DNA of 44,699 nt from Bacillota bacterium (GTDB taxonomy: Bacteria; Bacillota; Clostridia; Christensenellales; Aristaeellaceae). The notes below the pieces were generated by a model that searched no databases, had not been told where the DNA came from, and saw nothing but the letters and a program-made list of their open reading frames with translations. The stretch is taken from NCBI GenBank assembly GCA_023421395.1, contig JAEZTL010000061.1, positions 1 through 44,699 on the forward strand. Direction: 5' to 3'. Shown piece by piece: positions 32,420-40,398 of the stretch. The first letter of the stretch is position 1. The number at the start of each line of letters is the position of its first letter. Made by a program: the position numbers and the translations under genes.

Positions 32420-34036
32420 ATGGAAAAACAGGGAAAATGGGCGGCGCCCTTCCTCGTGGGAATGATGCCGCTGATCCCCCTCGCATATCTGTATGCGCGG
32501 AACGCGGACTACCTCAGCGCGGGACAGGTGGCCGCCGTGGGCGGCGCGATGGTGCTCGTATCGCTGATTGGATACGGGCTATTCCGTGCGGTTTTTCGCG
32601 CCAGGTTCGCGGCTCTGATGGGCTGCCTGACCGGCTGGGTATTCTTCTTTGCAATGCGCGGCGCCTCAAATCTACCCGTGTTCCAGTTGGACAGGGTAGG
32701 CTTTGACGGCTTTTTGCTCCGTTACGGCGCGCTGGCGCTGGTGGGTACGCTCATTGTGCCACTGATCACGCGGAGGCTCCGCGGCGGGCAGCTGTACCCG
32801 ATCCTTTTGATCTTCTTTAGCGTGCTGCTGGCGTACAACGGTTTTATCGCGGTCAAAACCGGCGTTTCGATGGAGTTTCACGCCATGGCGGCGGACAAAG
32901 TTGTCTACAAGACGCGCTTCGAGGCGGCGCAAAACGCGCCGTCGCCCAACGTGTACTGGATTCATTGCGACGCCATGCTGGGATTTGACGCCTTTGAAAC
33001 GTACTTCGGGGACGATCAGGCCGAATTCGCCCAGGGGCTGGCCGAGCGCGGTTTTTCCATTAACCGCGGCGCAATGCTGGAGGCCTTCCATCAGACCCGC
33101 TACGCCGTGCCAGCGCTGATGTGTCCTTCCTTCTACGACTCGCTGCTTCAGCCTGTTTTAAAGGATCACGAGACGGCCATGGCCCAGGCGCCGCTACTGT
33201 CGCTGGACGCGCTGGACACCGCGCGGCTCAAAAATGAGACGCGGCTGGCCTTCGAACAGAAAGGATATCTTTCTCAGACTTTTGGGAGCATCAGCATCTA
33301 CTATCCGCCGGTCTCCGACCGTGTCTATTCGACCGGAGACACCAGCGCCTTCCTGCTGGAAACGGATGAGCGGTTTAAAGAGAAGTACCTTTCGGTGCTG
33401 GAGGCTGGGGAATTGACCACGCTCATGACCGGCATGCCGAATGGTACGTATCTGAATCTTGTGATGAAGCTCTCCGCCCGCGGGCTTCTGCCCTTTGAGA
33501 TGAAGCGCTCGGCACTTCAGCACGACCTGACGGACGGGGAGATCGCGGCGCTTTCCGGCGGTAAGAAGCTGCAGCGAAAGACGGACATGATGTTGGGAGC
33601 GATCAACGATTCCACGTACGCCGATCAGCCCACATTCGACATCGTCTTCTATTTGGGCGCCCATTCGCCCTTTGTGCTGGATGAGAACGGAGACCCCAAC
33701 CCCGGTGATCATTACGCCGTGGCGTCTTATGCGCCGCAGCACAGGTACGCGGCCGACATGCTGATCATCATGATCGACGAGATCCTTGAGCGCGACCCTG
33801 ACGCGGTCATCGTGCTGCAGGCGGATCACGGCCTGCATCAGAATACCGCCGCGGAAATCACCCAGGCCTTTGGCGAGGATGCGGTAGAACCGCTGTGGAA
33901 CCAAGTGCTGAGCGCGCTGCGAGTCCCCGAAAAGTACCAAACGGGGGAGGAGCGCCATGCGCTCGAGAACCCGCTCAACATGTCGCGCTATCTGGTCAAT
34001 ACCTTCGTCGGGAAGAACTACGACTACGTCCAATAG
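32420..34036 (+). CDS. Membrane-anchored sulfatase/alkaline-phosphatase-fold enzyme
   Basis: A 538-residue protein. The first 150 residues hold about five membrane helices, as in LTA synthase and phosphoethanolamine transferases. The rest is an extracytoplasmic sulfatase-like domain. NVYWIHCDAMLGFDAFE would supply the first metal Asp, FYLGAHSPFVLDENGDP the central His/Asp, and IVLQADHGLHQN the closing Asp-His pair. The usual catalytic Thr/Ser is not obvious to me. The family moves phospho-alcohol groups onto lipids or glycans. GGAGG nine bases before ATG 32420; last gene of the operon, ended by a strong terminator. Confidence 0.82.
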   Translation: MEKQGKWAAPFLVGMMPLIPLAYLYARNADYLSAGQVAAVGGAMVLVSLIGYGLFRAVFRARFAALMGCLTGWVFFFAMRGASNLPVFQLDRVGFDGFLLRYGALALVGTLIVPLITRRLRGGQLYPILLIFFSVLLAYNGFIAVKTGVSMEFHAMAADKVVYKTRFEAAQNAPSPNVYWIHCDAMLGFDAFETYFGDDQAEFAQGLAERGFSINRGAMLEAFHQTRYAVPALMCPSFYDSLLQPVLKDHETAMAQAPLLSLDALDTARLKNETRLAFEQKGYLSQTFGSISIYYPPVSDRVYSTGDTSAFLLETDERFKEKYLSVLEAGELTTLMTGMPNGTYLNLVMKLSARGLLPFEMKRSALQHDLTDGEIAALSGGKKLQRKTDMMLGAINDSTYADQPTFDIVFYLGAHSPFVLDENGDPNPGDHYAVASYAPQHRYAADMLIIMIDEILERDPDAVIVLQADHGLHQNTAAEITQAFGEDAVEPLWNQVLSALRVPEKYQTGEERHALENPLNMSRYLVNTFVGKNYDYVQ

Positions 34037-34062
34037 CCTGCTAATCGAAGCACATCCTCTTG

Positions 34063-34098
34063 GCGCCGCCCGGAAGCAACGCTTCCAGGCGGCGCTTT
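34063..34098 (+). terminator. Terminator of the methyltransferase/sulfatase operon
   Basis: Arms GCGCCGCC-C-GGAAGC and GCTTCC-A-GGCGGCGC pair with one mismatch around a 3-base loop, followed by TTTGT. Confidence 0.78.
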
Positions 34099-34217
34099 GT
34101 ATCCGGCGGCGTCCGGAACTCTGCCAAAATCCGAACGCATCTCACGAAAGCTGGCGATGATTTTGATAAACATGGCATAACGATGCAAATTCATGAAAAA
34201 ATTTATGGCGAAATCCA

Positions 34218-34245
34218 TTGCAATTTCTCCTGAATTTGATATAAT
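34218..34245 (+). promoter_or_regulatory. Promoter of the iron-type ABC operon
   Basis: TTGCAA (34218-34223), a 16-base spacer and a perfect TATAAT (34240-34245) with a TGA extension. It lies in an AT-rich island, about 90 bases upstream of the ATPase gene. Confidence 0.65.
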
Positions 34246-34274
34246 TTTGATATTGAGTCACCGCAGGCTATTCC

Positions 34275-34304
34275 GGCGGGACGGCGCATGGAGCGCCGCC
34301 CGCC
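34275..34304 (+). promoter_or_regulatory. Leader hairpin before the ABC ATPase gene
   Basis: Twelve base pairs with one bulge: GGCGGG-A-CGGCGC pairs with GCGCCG-CCCGCC around a 5-base loop, 32 bases before the start. No T-run follows, so it is not a simple terminator. It may shape translation or stability of the leader. Confidence 0.35.
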
Positions 34305-34336
34305 GCATATGTCGGCGCGTAAGTCCGGAGGAAACT

Positions 34337-35476
34337 ATGAGCGTTGCCATTCACATCAAGCGGGCGGTCAAGCGGTACGGAAATACGACGATCATCCCCG
34401 ATCTGTCGGTAGACATTCAAAACGGTGAGCTTTTTACGCTGCTCGGGCCCTCCGGCTGCGGAAAAACTACCCTGCTGCGGATGATTGCCGGCTTCAACAG
34501 CATCGAGGGCGGGGAGTTCTACTTTGACGAACGGTTGATCAACACCATCGACCCGGGGAAGCGCAACATCGGCATGGTGTTTCAGAACTATGCCATCTTC
34601 CCGCACCTCTCGGTGCGCAAGAATGTGGCCTTCGGCCTTAAAAACCGCCATCTGCCCAGAAAAGAAATCCGCGGGCAGACACAGGAGTTTCTCCGGCTGG
34701 TGAAAATTGAGGAATATGCGGACAGGATGCCCGATCGTCTCTCCGGTGGCCAGCAGCAGCGCGTCGCGCTGGCCCGCGCGCTGGTCATTCGGCCGGACGT
34801 TTTGCTGATGGACGAGCCGCTATCCAACCTGGACGCCAAGCTGCGCGTCGAGATGCGCACCGTCATTAAGCATATTCAGCGGGATGTGGGCATCACCACC
34901 GTGTACGTGACCCACGATCAGGAAGAAGCCATGGCCATCTCCGACCGCATTGCCGTGATGAATCAGGGCCAGATTCAGCACATCGGCACCCCCAAGGACA
35001 TCTACCAGCGGCCGGCGAACCTTTTTGTCGCCACCTTCATCGGCAAGTCCAACGTGCTCACCGGGCGTACGGTGCCCGAGGGAGACCGCTGCTGGGTGGA
35101 GTTCAAAAACGGCTACCGGGTGAGCGCCGAGAACGTGCGGGCGGAATACCAACGCGGCGCGGAGGTCGTCATCTCCATCAGGCCCGAGGAACTTCTGCTC
35201 TCGGCTGCGCCGGAGGGGGAGGATAAAGCGCCCGAAGGCATCCGCGCTGTCATAGACGACAGCGTCTTCCTGGGCAGCAATACCCATTACTTCGTGACGA
35301 TGGAGACCGGCGAGAAGGCGGAGATCATTCAGGAGTCGATGGTCGACTCCATTCTGCCGCCGGGCGCCAACATTCTGCTGACGGCGAAGACCGAAAAGAT
35401 CAACGTCTTCTTGAAGGAAACGGAAGAGAGCGTCATGAAGGGTGTGAAAAACGATCTGGAGGTGCTGCCTAAGTGA
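34337..35476 (+). CDS. ABC transporter ATPase, FbpC/PotA-like
   Basis: A 379-residue ATPase. Walker A is GPSGCGKTT, Q-loop VFQNYAIFPHLSV, signature LSGGQQQRVALARAL, Walker B VLLMDEPLSNLDAKLR and H-loop VTHDQEEA. After about residue 240 a C-terminal TOBE-type region follows (VISIRPEELLL ... ILLTAKTEKINVF), as in FbpC/PotA/UgpC. It powers the fused permease and lipoprotein encoded next. ATG 34337 follows GGAGG at a spacing of 7; the longer frame runs through the promoter. The stop overlaps the permease start. Confidence 0.93.
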   Translation: MSVAIHIKRAVKRYGNTTIIPDLSVDIQNGELFTLLGPSGCGKTTLLRMIAGFNSIEGGEFYFDERLINTIDPGKRNIGMVFQNYAIFPHLSVRKNVAFGLKNRHLPRKEIRGQTQEFLRLVKIEEYADRMPDRLSGGQQQRVALARALVIRPDVLLMDEPLSNLDAKLRVEMRTVIKHIQRDVGITTVYVTHDQEEAMAISDRIAVMNQGQIQHIGTPKDIYQRPANLFVATFIGKSNVLTGRTVPEGDRCWVEFKNGYRVSAENVRAEYQRGAEVVISIRPEELLLSAAPEGEDKAPEGIRAVIDDSVFLGSNTHYFVTMETGEKAEIIQESMVDSILPPGANILLTAKTEKINVFLKETEESVMKGVKNDLEVLPK

Positions 35477-37128
35477 TGCGCTCCAGAAAGAAAACGGAGA
35501 TATGGAACTGGCTCGCGGCGGGGCTGTTGATCCTGTTCCTGATATTCTTCATATACCCCTGCGTCCGGTTGATGTGGGAGGCCTTCTACACTGAAAAGAC
35601 CGGATTCACGCTAAACGCCTTCGTCAAGTTCTTCGAAAAGAGCTACTACTGGAATACGATCCTCAACTCCTTCAAGGTCTCCGGCGCGGTAATGCTGATC
35701 TCGCTGGTACTCGGCATACCGTTTTCCTATTTTTTCTCATTCTATACGCTGAAGGGGCGGCGGGTGCTCTTTGTGCTGGCGCTTTTATGCACGATGTCCG
35801 CACCCTTTATCGGTGCGTATTCGTGGATCATGCTGCTGGGCAGGTCCGGCGTGATCACGAAGTTTTTGGAAGGATTCGGACTCAAGATCGGCTCCATCTA
35901 CGGGTTTGACGGTATCCTGCTGGTGCAGGCGCTGAAGCTCTTCCCGCTGGTGGTGATCTATATGAACGGAGCGTTTCAGGACATCGATAACAGCCTCATG
36001 GAGGCCTCCGCCAACCTGGGCTGCGGCGGCGTCAGGCGGTTCTTCCGGATCGTGATGGGGCTGACCATGCCCACGATCCTGGCGGCGGCACTGATCGTAT
36101 TCATGCGTGCCTTCGCGGACTTCGGCACCCCCGCCATCATCGGGGAAGGGTTTAAGACATTCCCGGTGCTGATCTACGACTCCTTTTTGAGCGAGGTTGG
36201 CGTGGATTACAACTTCGCGTCGGCGGTCAGCGTACTGGCGATCATCCTGACGGGCGTGGTGTTCCTGATTCAGAAGTTCGCTACGAACCGGTTCAAATTC
36301 TCAATCAACTCGCTCCACCCGATCCAGAAAAAAAAGCCTCGGGGGCTCTCCGGTTTTTTCATGCACGCCTACTGCTACCTGTTGATCGGGGTGGCGCTGC
36401 TGCCGCAGTTCTACATCGTGGCCGACTCCTTCCGGGACTACAAGGGACAGGTGGCCCAGAGCACCTATTCGCTGTCCAATTACCACAACGCGGTCCGGAA
36501 GCTCCTGGGACGCTCGATCTCCAACACGCTGACGATCTCCGTCCTGGCGCTGGCGATCATCATCGTGGTGGCGGTTTTGATCGCCTATCTGGTGGTGCGC
36601 CGCGGTGGCGCCCTCAACAACCTGATCGACACCGTTTCCATGCTGCCCTACATCATGCCCGGCGCGGTCATCGGCATTGCGCTGATCATCGCCTTCGGCG
36701 GCAAGTATTTCTCGCTGACGGGCACCATGGCCATCATGATCATCGCGCTGGCGATACGCCGAATGCCCTATACGAGCCGGTCGGCCACCGCAACGATCAT
36801 GCAAATTCCCATCAGCACCGAGGAGGCCGCCATCAGCCTTGGCGCGTCGAAGCTGAAGACGTTCGCCGTCATCACCGTGCCGCAGATGTCCAGCGGTATC
36901 ATCTCCGGCGCGATTCTGAGCTTCGTATCCATCATCACGGAGATGTCCAGCGGCATCTTCCTCTACAACAACCGCACCATCACGCTGACGCTGAGCACCT
37001 ATTCTGCCATCACACTGGGCTCCTACGGCACGGCCTCGGCGTTTGCGACCGTCACCACGCTGCTCACCATCCTGTGTCTTGTGCTCTACCTGGTGTTCAC
37101 CCGCGGCAACGAGCGGGTGCGCGTGTAA
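35476..37128 (+). CDS. Iron-type ABC permease, fused double-domain (FbpB/ThiP-like)
   Basis: A 550-residue membrane protein carrying two permease domains in one chain. The first EAA-type loop is MEASANLGCGGVRRFFRIV and the second EEAAISLGASKLKTFAVITVP, each within a set of about six helices. This layout is typical of iron(III), thiamine and phosphonate importers, not sugar systems. ATG 35476 overlaps the ATPase stop by one base (TGATG); a GTG three bases earlier is also possible and sits at a better distance from GGAGG. Confidence 0.92.
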   Translation: MRSRKKTEIWNWLAAGLLILFLIFFIYPCVRLMWEAFYTEKTGFTLNAFVKFFEKSYYWNTILNSFKVSGAVMLISLVLGIPFSYFFSFYTLKGRRVLFVLALLCTMSAPFIGAYSWIMLLGRSGVITKFLEGFGLKIGSIYGFDGILLVQALKLFPLVVIYMNGAFQDIDNSLMEASANLGCGGVRRFFRIVMGLTMPTILAAALIVFMRAFADFGTPAIIGEGFKTFPVLIYDSFLSEVGVDYNFASAVSVLAIILTGVVFLIQKFATNRFKFSINSLHPIQKKKPRGLSGFFMHAYCYLLIGVALLPQFYIVADSFRDYKGQVAQSTYSLSNYHNAVRKLLGRSISNTLTISVLALAIIIVVAVLIAYLVVRRGGALNNLIDTVSMLPYIMPGAVIGIALIIAFGGKYFSLTGTMAIMIIALAIRRMPYTSRSATATIMQIPISTEEAAISLGASKLKTFAVITVPQMSSGIISGAILSFVSIITEMSSGIFLYNNRTITLTLSTYSAITLGSYGTASAFATVTTLLTILCLVLYLVFTRGNERVRV

Positions 37129-37178
37129 GTGCATAGAGCCGTCCGGCTTTATAGTATAACGTAACGGGAGGAAACCAT

Positions 37179-38237
37179 ATGAAAAGAACGATCGGGTTGT
37201 TCCTGGCCTGCCTATTGATCCTGAGTGCCTGCGCCGTAGGAGTTGTGGCGGAGGAAAAGCCGTCCTGGGTGCGCGATGATCCCGGCGCCATTGGCAACAC
37301 CGTCGTCGTATACTCCACCCTGGATGATGCCCAGCAGGCGACCGTGGAAGCGATCTGGTACAAGTACTATCCCGATTGCACGATCGAGTGGATTTCCGAC
37401 TCCGTCGGCAAGCTGATCGCCCGCGCCCGCGGCGAGGTCAACAACCCCCAGGCGGACGTGATCATGGGCGGCCTGTTCGAATCGGACGGCACCACCTACC
37501 ACGACGTGCTCCAGCCCTACACCCCCACCATCGCCGACGAACTGACGATGCTGGATCCCTATGGCTACTATAGCTATTTTGACATTCAGTACATGGCGCT
37601 GGTGACCAACAATGACCTTATGAAGGAGCTGGGCATCGAGGTCAAGGGTTATCAGGATCTGCTCCAGCCCGAGCTGAAAGGAAAAATCATCCAGGCTGAC
37701 CCCAACGCCTCCTCCTCCGCCTACCGCCAGTTCCATACGATCCTGGCGCTGATGGGCGATTCCTTCGGTGATGACAAGGCTTGGGATTATATCGACAAGC
37801 TCATCGCCAACTGTGCGGGCGTGATCACCACCTCGTCCTCCACGGTGTTCAAGAGCGTCATCTCCGGTGAATACGCTGTGGGTCTGACCTATGAGAACAT
37901 CGTCCAGATGCAGATCGAAAAGAACGGCGCGAACAACATCACGTTGGTCTACCCGGTGGAGGGCAACACCGCCTGCGCCTCCGGCGCGGGCATGGTCAAG
38001 GACTGCCCGCACCGCGACGCGGCGTCGGCGTTCCTGGATTTCTGCGCTTCCGTGGATTATCAGAAGGCCCGTTCCGACGAGAACTGTGCCCGTGGCACCA
38101 ACGCCAACATCAAGTACGGCAATTATCCGCCGGACTCCGAGCTGGGCGTGGTCAAGATCGACTGGGAATGGCTCGGAACCCAGAAGACCGCCCTTCTGGA
38201 AAAGTGGACGGAGCACTGGGCGCAGTACGCGGGCTGA
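37179..38237 (+). CDS. ABC substrate-binding lipoprotein, iron/phosphonate type
   Basis: A 352-residue binding protein of the FbpA/PhnS type. Residues 1-18 form a lipoprotein signal with the lipobox LSAC, Cys18 being the lipidation site. The mature protein opens VVVYSTLDDAQQATVEAIWYKY, as in iron(III) and 2-aminoethylphosphonate binding proteins. It then has GGLFESDGTTYHDVLQPY, the Y-Y pair YGYYSYFDIQYMALV and KGKIIQADPNASSSAYRQFH. Tyrosine-rich ligand loops support ferric iron but cannot exclude phosphonates or polyamines. GGGAGG precedes ATG 37179; last gene of the operon, with a strong terminator. Confidence 0.92.
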   Translation: MKRTIGLFLACLLILSACAVGVVAEEKPSWVRDDPGAIGNTVVVYSTLDDAQQATVEAIWYKYYPDCTIEWISDSVGKLIARARGEVNNPQADVIMGGLFESDGTTYHDVLQPYTPTIADELTMLDPYGYYSYFDIQYMALVTNNDLMKELGIEVKGYQDLLQPELKGKIIQADPNASSSAYRQFHTILALMGDSFGDDKAWDYIDKLIANCAGVITTSSSTVFKSVISGEYAVGLTYENIVQMQIEKNGANNITLVYPVEGNTACASGAGMVKDCPHRDAASAFLDFCASVDYQKARSDENCARGTNANIKYGNYPPDSELGVVKIDWEWLGTQKTALLEKWTEHWAQYAG

Positions 38238-38255
38238 GGGTCCGCAGCGCCAAGA

Positions 38256-38291
38256 AAAACCACCGGATGCCCTCGGGCATCCGGCGGTTTT
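38256..38291. terminator. Bidirectional terminator
   Basis: AAAACC-A-CCGGATGCC pairs with GGCATCCGG-C-GGTTTT around a CTCG loop. It gives T-runs both ways and lies between the convergent binding-protein and LysE genes. Confidence 0.85.
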
Positions 38292-38308
38292 CAATAAGGG
38301 ATGACCCT

Positions 38309-38944
38309 TCACGTCATCAGGCCGGTCAGTGCGCCATAGGCAAAGCTTCCCCCGAAATAAATCAGCATCACGCCAAGGCCGGCGATGACAAAACGATAGA
38401 TCTTATCGCTGATGAAGCGGCGCGTTTTGCCGATCACCGTGGAGATGGCGCCGTACCAGATGAAGTCCGCCAGGATGTGGCCCAGATAAAAAACGGCCAC
38501 GCCCGGCGCGCCAAAGGTTTTGTAAGCCGAGAGCAGAAAACCCAGGCCGATCACCGCCCACCAGAGCAGAAAATAGGGGTTCGAGGCGCTGATCAGAAAC
38601 CCGGACAGCACCATGTTCCGGGAAGTCCCGCCCTCGCCGCCCACCTGTATCCGAACCTTATCCCGGACCGCGCCGCCGACCATGCCGTATCCCAGCCAGA
38701 TGAGCATCGCGCCGCCCGCGAGCCCGATGGCCGTCTGCGCCGCCGGAGACTGCAGAATCGCGTCAAAGCCCAGAAAAATGAGGCCGATCAGCGCAATTTC
38801 GAGGATCGCGTGGCCGAGCATAATGAGAAAGCCCGCCTTCGGGCCGGTGGATAGGGACTGCCGGATCGTGTAGGTGAGCACGGGGCCGGGCATGATGGCG
38901 CCCGAAAACGCCAACCCCAGCGCCGACAGAAAAACCATGGTCAT
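38309..38944 (-). CDS. LysE-family amino-acid exporter
   Basis: A 211-residue membrane protein with about six helices. The N-terminal LysE/RhtB motif FSGAIMPGPVLTYTIRQSL is clear, as is the middle GFLISASNPYFLLWWAVIG (the family's N-P-K/Y-x2-L-F/W motif). Members export amino acids or related metabolites by proton exchange. ATG 38944 has GGAGG at a spacing of 7. It follows the GNAT gene by 36 bases on the same strand, so they probably share a transcript. Confidence 0.88.
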   Translation of the reverse strand: MTMVFLSALGLAFSGAIMPGPVLTYTIRQSLSTGPKAGFLIMLGHAILEIALIGLIFLGFDAILQSPAAQTAIGLAGGAMLIWLGYGMVGGAVRDKVRIQVGGEGGTSRNMVLSGFLISASNPYFLLWWAVIGLGFLLSAYKTFGAPGVAVFYLGHILADFIWYGAISTVIGKTRRFISDKIYRFVIAGLGVMLIYFGGSFAYGALTGLMT

Positions 38945-38980
38945 GCGGCATCCTCCGTATCGCGCCCGGTGGCGTTTCGC

Positions 38981-39460
38981 CTACAGGGTCATTTCCATAA
39001 AGCCCACGGTGAAGGGCAGGTGGGGGAACTTCTCCACGCCGGCCGGGACGAAGCCCAAGCAGAGATACCATGCCCTCAGCGGCGCGTCCTCTTCGATGAT
39101 CCCGACGGTCAGCCTGCGCTTGCCCAGTTCTTCCGACGCGACGCGCTTTGCATGGCCGACCAGGCGACGCCCGATGCCTTCACGGCGGTATTCCGGCAGC
39201 ACGCACAGTTGCTTCATTTCACAGCGCTCGTCCTCGTAAGGCCTTAGCGCGACGAAACCCACGGTACGGCCGTCCGCCTGATAGGCGAACATGGGATTGC
39301 CAAAGTCATAATCCCGCCCCAACCGCTCCAGTGTCATGAAGGAGGTGTGGCCGGGGCAGTTCTCCCGCGTGAAGCCGAAATCCTCCGCAACCGTTCGGAA
39401 GCTTCGCTGAATCACCGTGAGACAGTCCGGCAGGTTTCTCTTTTCAATCCGCGCGATCAT
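38981..39460 (-). CDS. GNAT-family N-acetyltransferase
   Basis: A 159-residue acetyltransferase. The acetyl-CoA loop is V-L-P-E-YRREGIGRRLVGHA, the R/Q-x2-G-x-G/A pattern of motif A. VGFVALRP and MKQLCVLP form the preceding strands, and a C-terminal YLCLGFVPAG is usual in GNAT proteins. The acceptor is unknown, possibly an amine or amino acid exported by the adjacent LysE protein (inference). ATG 39460 follows GGGGAGG at a spacing of 7. Confidence 0.87.
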   Translation of the reverse strand: MIARIEKRNLPDCLTVIQRSFRTVAEDFGFTRENCPGHTSFMTLERLGRDYDFGNPMFAYQADGRTVGFVALRPYEDERCEMKQLCVLPEYRREGIGRRLVGHAKRVASEELGKRRLTVGIIEEDAPLRAWYLCLGFVPAGVEKFPHLPFTVGFMEMTL

Positions 39461-39496
39461 GCCTTAGCCTCCCCGGACGGCGCCGTGTTTTCAAGC

Positions 39497-39505
39497 ATTA
39501 TAGCA
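39497..39505 (-). promoter_or_regulatory. Extended -10 promoter of the GNAT-LysE pair
   Basis: The minus strand reads TGCTATAAT, a perfect extended -10, 37 bases before the GNAT start. The -35 region is weak. Confidence 0.5.
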
Positions 39506-39567
39506 TACGTATCCGGACAATTCCATGGGTTTTTGCGCTATCGTGCGCAATAAACGGCGGAACATCC

Positions 39568-40161
39568 CTAGTCGTAGAGTCCTTTGCCGTTCAAAATCTG
39601 CGGCACGTACTTTTCAACCTGCGCGGCGCGTGTTCTGGATTGCTTGGGTTTTGAAAAGTGCAGAATGTACGCCCGTTGACGTCCCGGCGTCAGCGCTTCG
39701 AATGCCGCCTTCAGGCCGGGCACTTCGTCAAATTTCTCCCGAAGCTCATCAGGAACCGGGAATTCGTCGTTTTTTCGGAAATCCACCGTTCGCCCGGATT
39801 TCTCCGCCTCGATGGCCTCCAGGATGTACGCCTTCAATATGTCTTTCACCGCCTCGATCTGCGAAACGCCGGTAAATCGGATCTGCCGCGCCGCCTGCAC
39901 ATTTTCGGTCTGCTGAATCATTAGGCCCCTGGGGTCGGACAGCAGCGCGCCTTTGACGAACAGGATCGCGCAATAGTCCTTAAAGCCGTGGATCAGCGCC
40001 ACGTTTTTGTTTTGATACGTGTAACAGGGCACACCCCATTTCAGTTCCTCGGTCAGGTCACAACCCAGAAGGATTGCGCGCAGTTCTTCAAACTCCGCAC
40101 GCCATGCGTCCGCTTCTATGAGGAAGGCGTCGACTTTGGGGTTCGTACGGCTCTCCGGCAT
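39568..40161 (-). CDS. YdeI/OmdA-like protein with DUF1801-type domain
   Basis: A 197-residue protein. The first half is DUF1801/YdhG-like: LTEELKWGVPCYTYQNKNVALIHG, then FKDYCAILFVKGALLSD, a small lipid- or iron-chaperone-like fold. The second half has the YdeI/OmpD-associated motif FPVPDELREKFDEVPGLKAAFEALTPGRQRAYILHFS plus a basic tail. The molecular function of the family is unsettled. The ATG at 40161 is favoured by GAGG six bases upstream over the in-frame GTG at 40170. It has a probable promoter at 40311-40319 with a long leader. Confidence 0.8.
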   Translation of the reverse strand: MPESRTNPKVDAFLIEADAWRAEFEELRAILLGCDLTEELKWGVPCYTYQNKNVALIHGFKDYCAILFVKGALLSDPRGLMIQQTENVQAARQIRFTGVSQIEAVKDILKAYILEAIEAEKSGRTVDFRKNDEFPVPDELREKFDEVPGLKAAFEALTPGRQRAYILHFSKPKQSRTRAAQVEKYVPQILNGKGLYD

Positions 40162-40239
40162 TGGGAGCACCTCGCTTTCATTTATGGTACGATCATCAGG
40201 GCGGCAACGCCGGCCGTCGGATCATTCGTATATATAAGC

Positions 40240-40271
40240 AGCGGGAGAACGGATGAATCCGATCTCCCGCT
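40240..40271. other. Hairpin in the YdeI leader / HelD upstream region
   Basis: Arms AGCGGGAGA and TCTCCCGCT are extended by an inner CGGAT-GA-ATCCG stem, giving 14 pairs with one mismatch. On the minus strand it sits in the predicted YdeI leader, so it could act in attenuation. On the plus strand no T-run follows. Confidence 0.35.
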
Positions 40272-40310
40272 AGTAGACGTAAAACGGCGTTGCGCCTTTT
40301 TCCCATATCC

Positions 40311-40319
40311 ATTATACCA
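40311..40319 (-). promoter_or_regulatory. Candidate extended -10 promoter of the YdeI-like gene
   Basis: The minus strand reads TGGTATAAT. The predicted transcript start is near 40304, giving a leader of about 140 bases that contains the 40240-40271 hairpin. No good -35 is visible. Confidence 0.42.
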
Positions 40320-40398
40320 CGCCGGGCAAAAAAATACCAGACTGTTCATTCCTTCGGAAACGTGGTACCCTATGCCTCTGAAGAAGGGAGCGAGGCGT

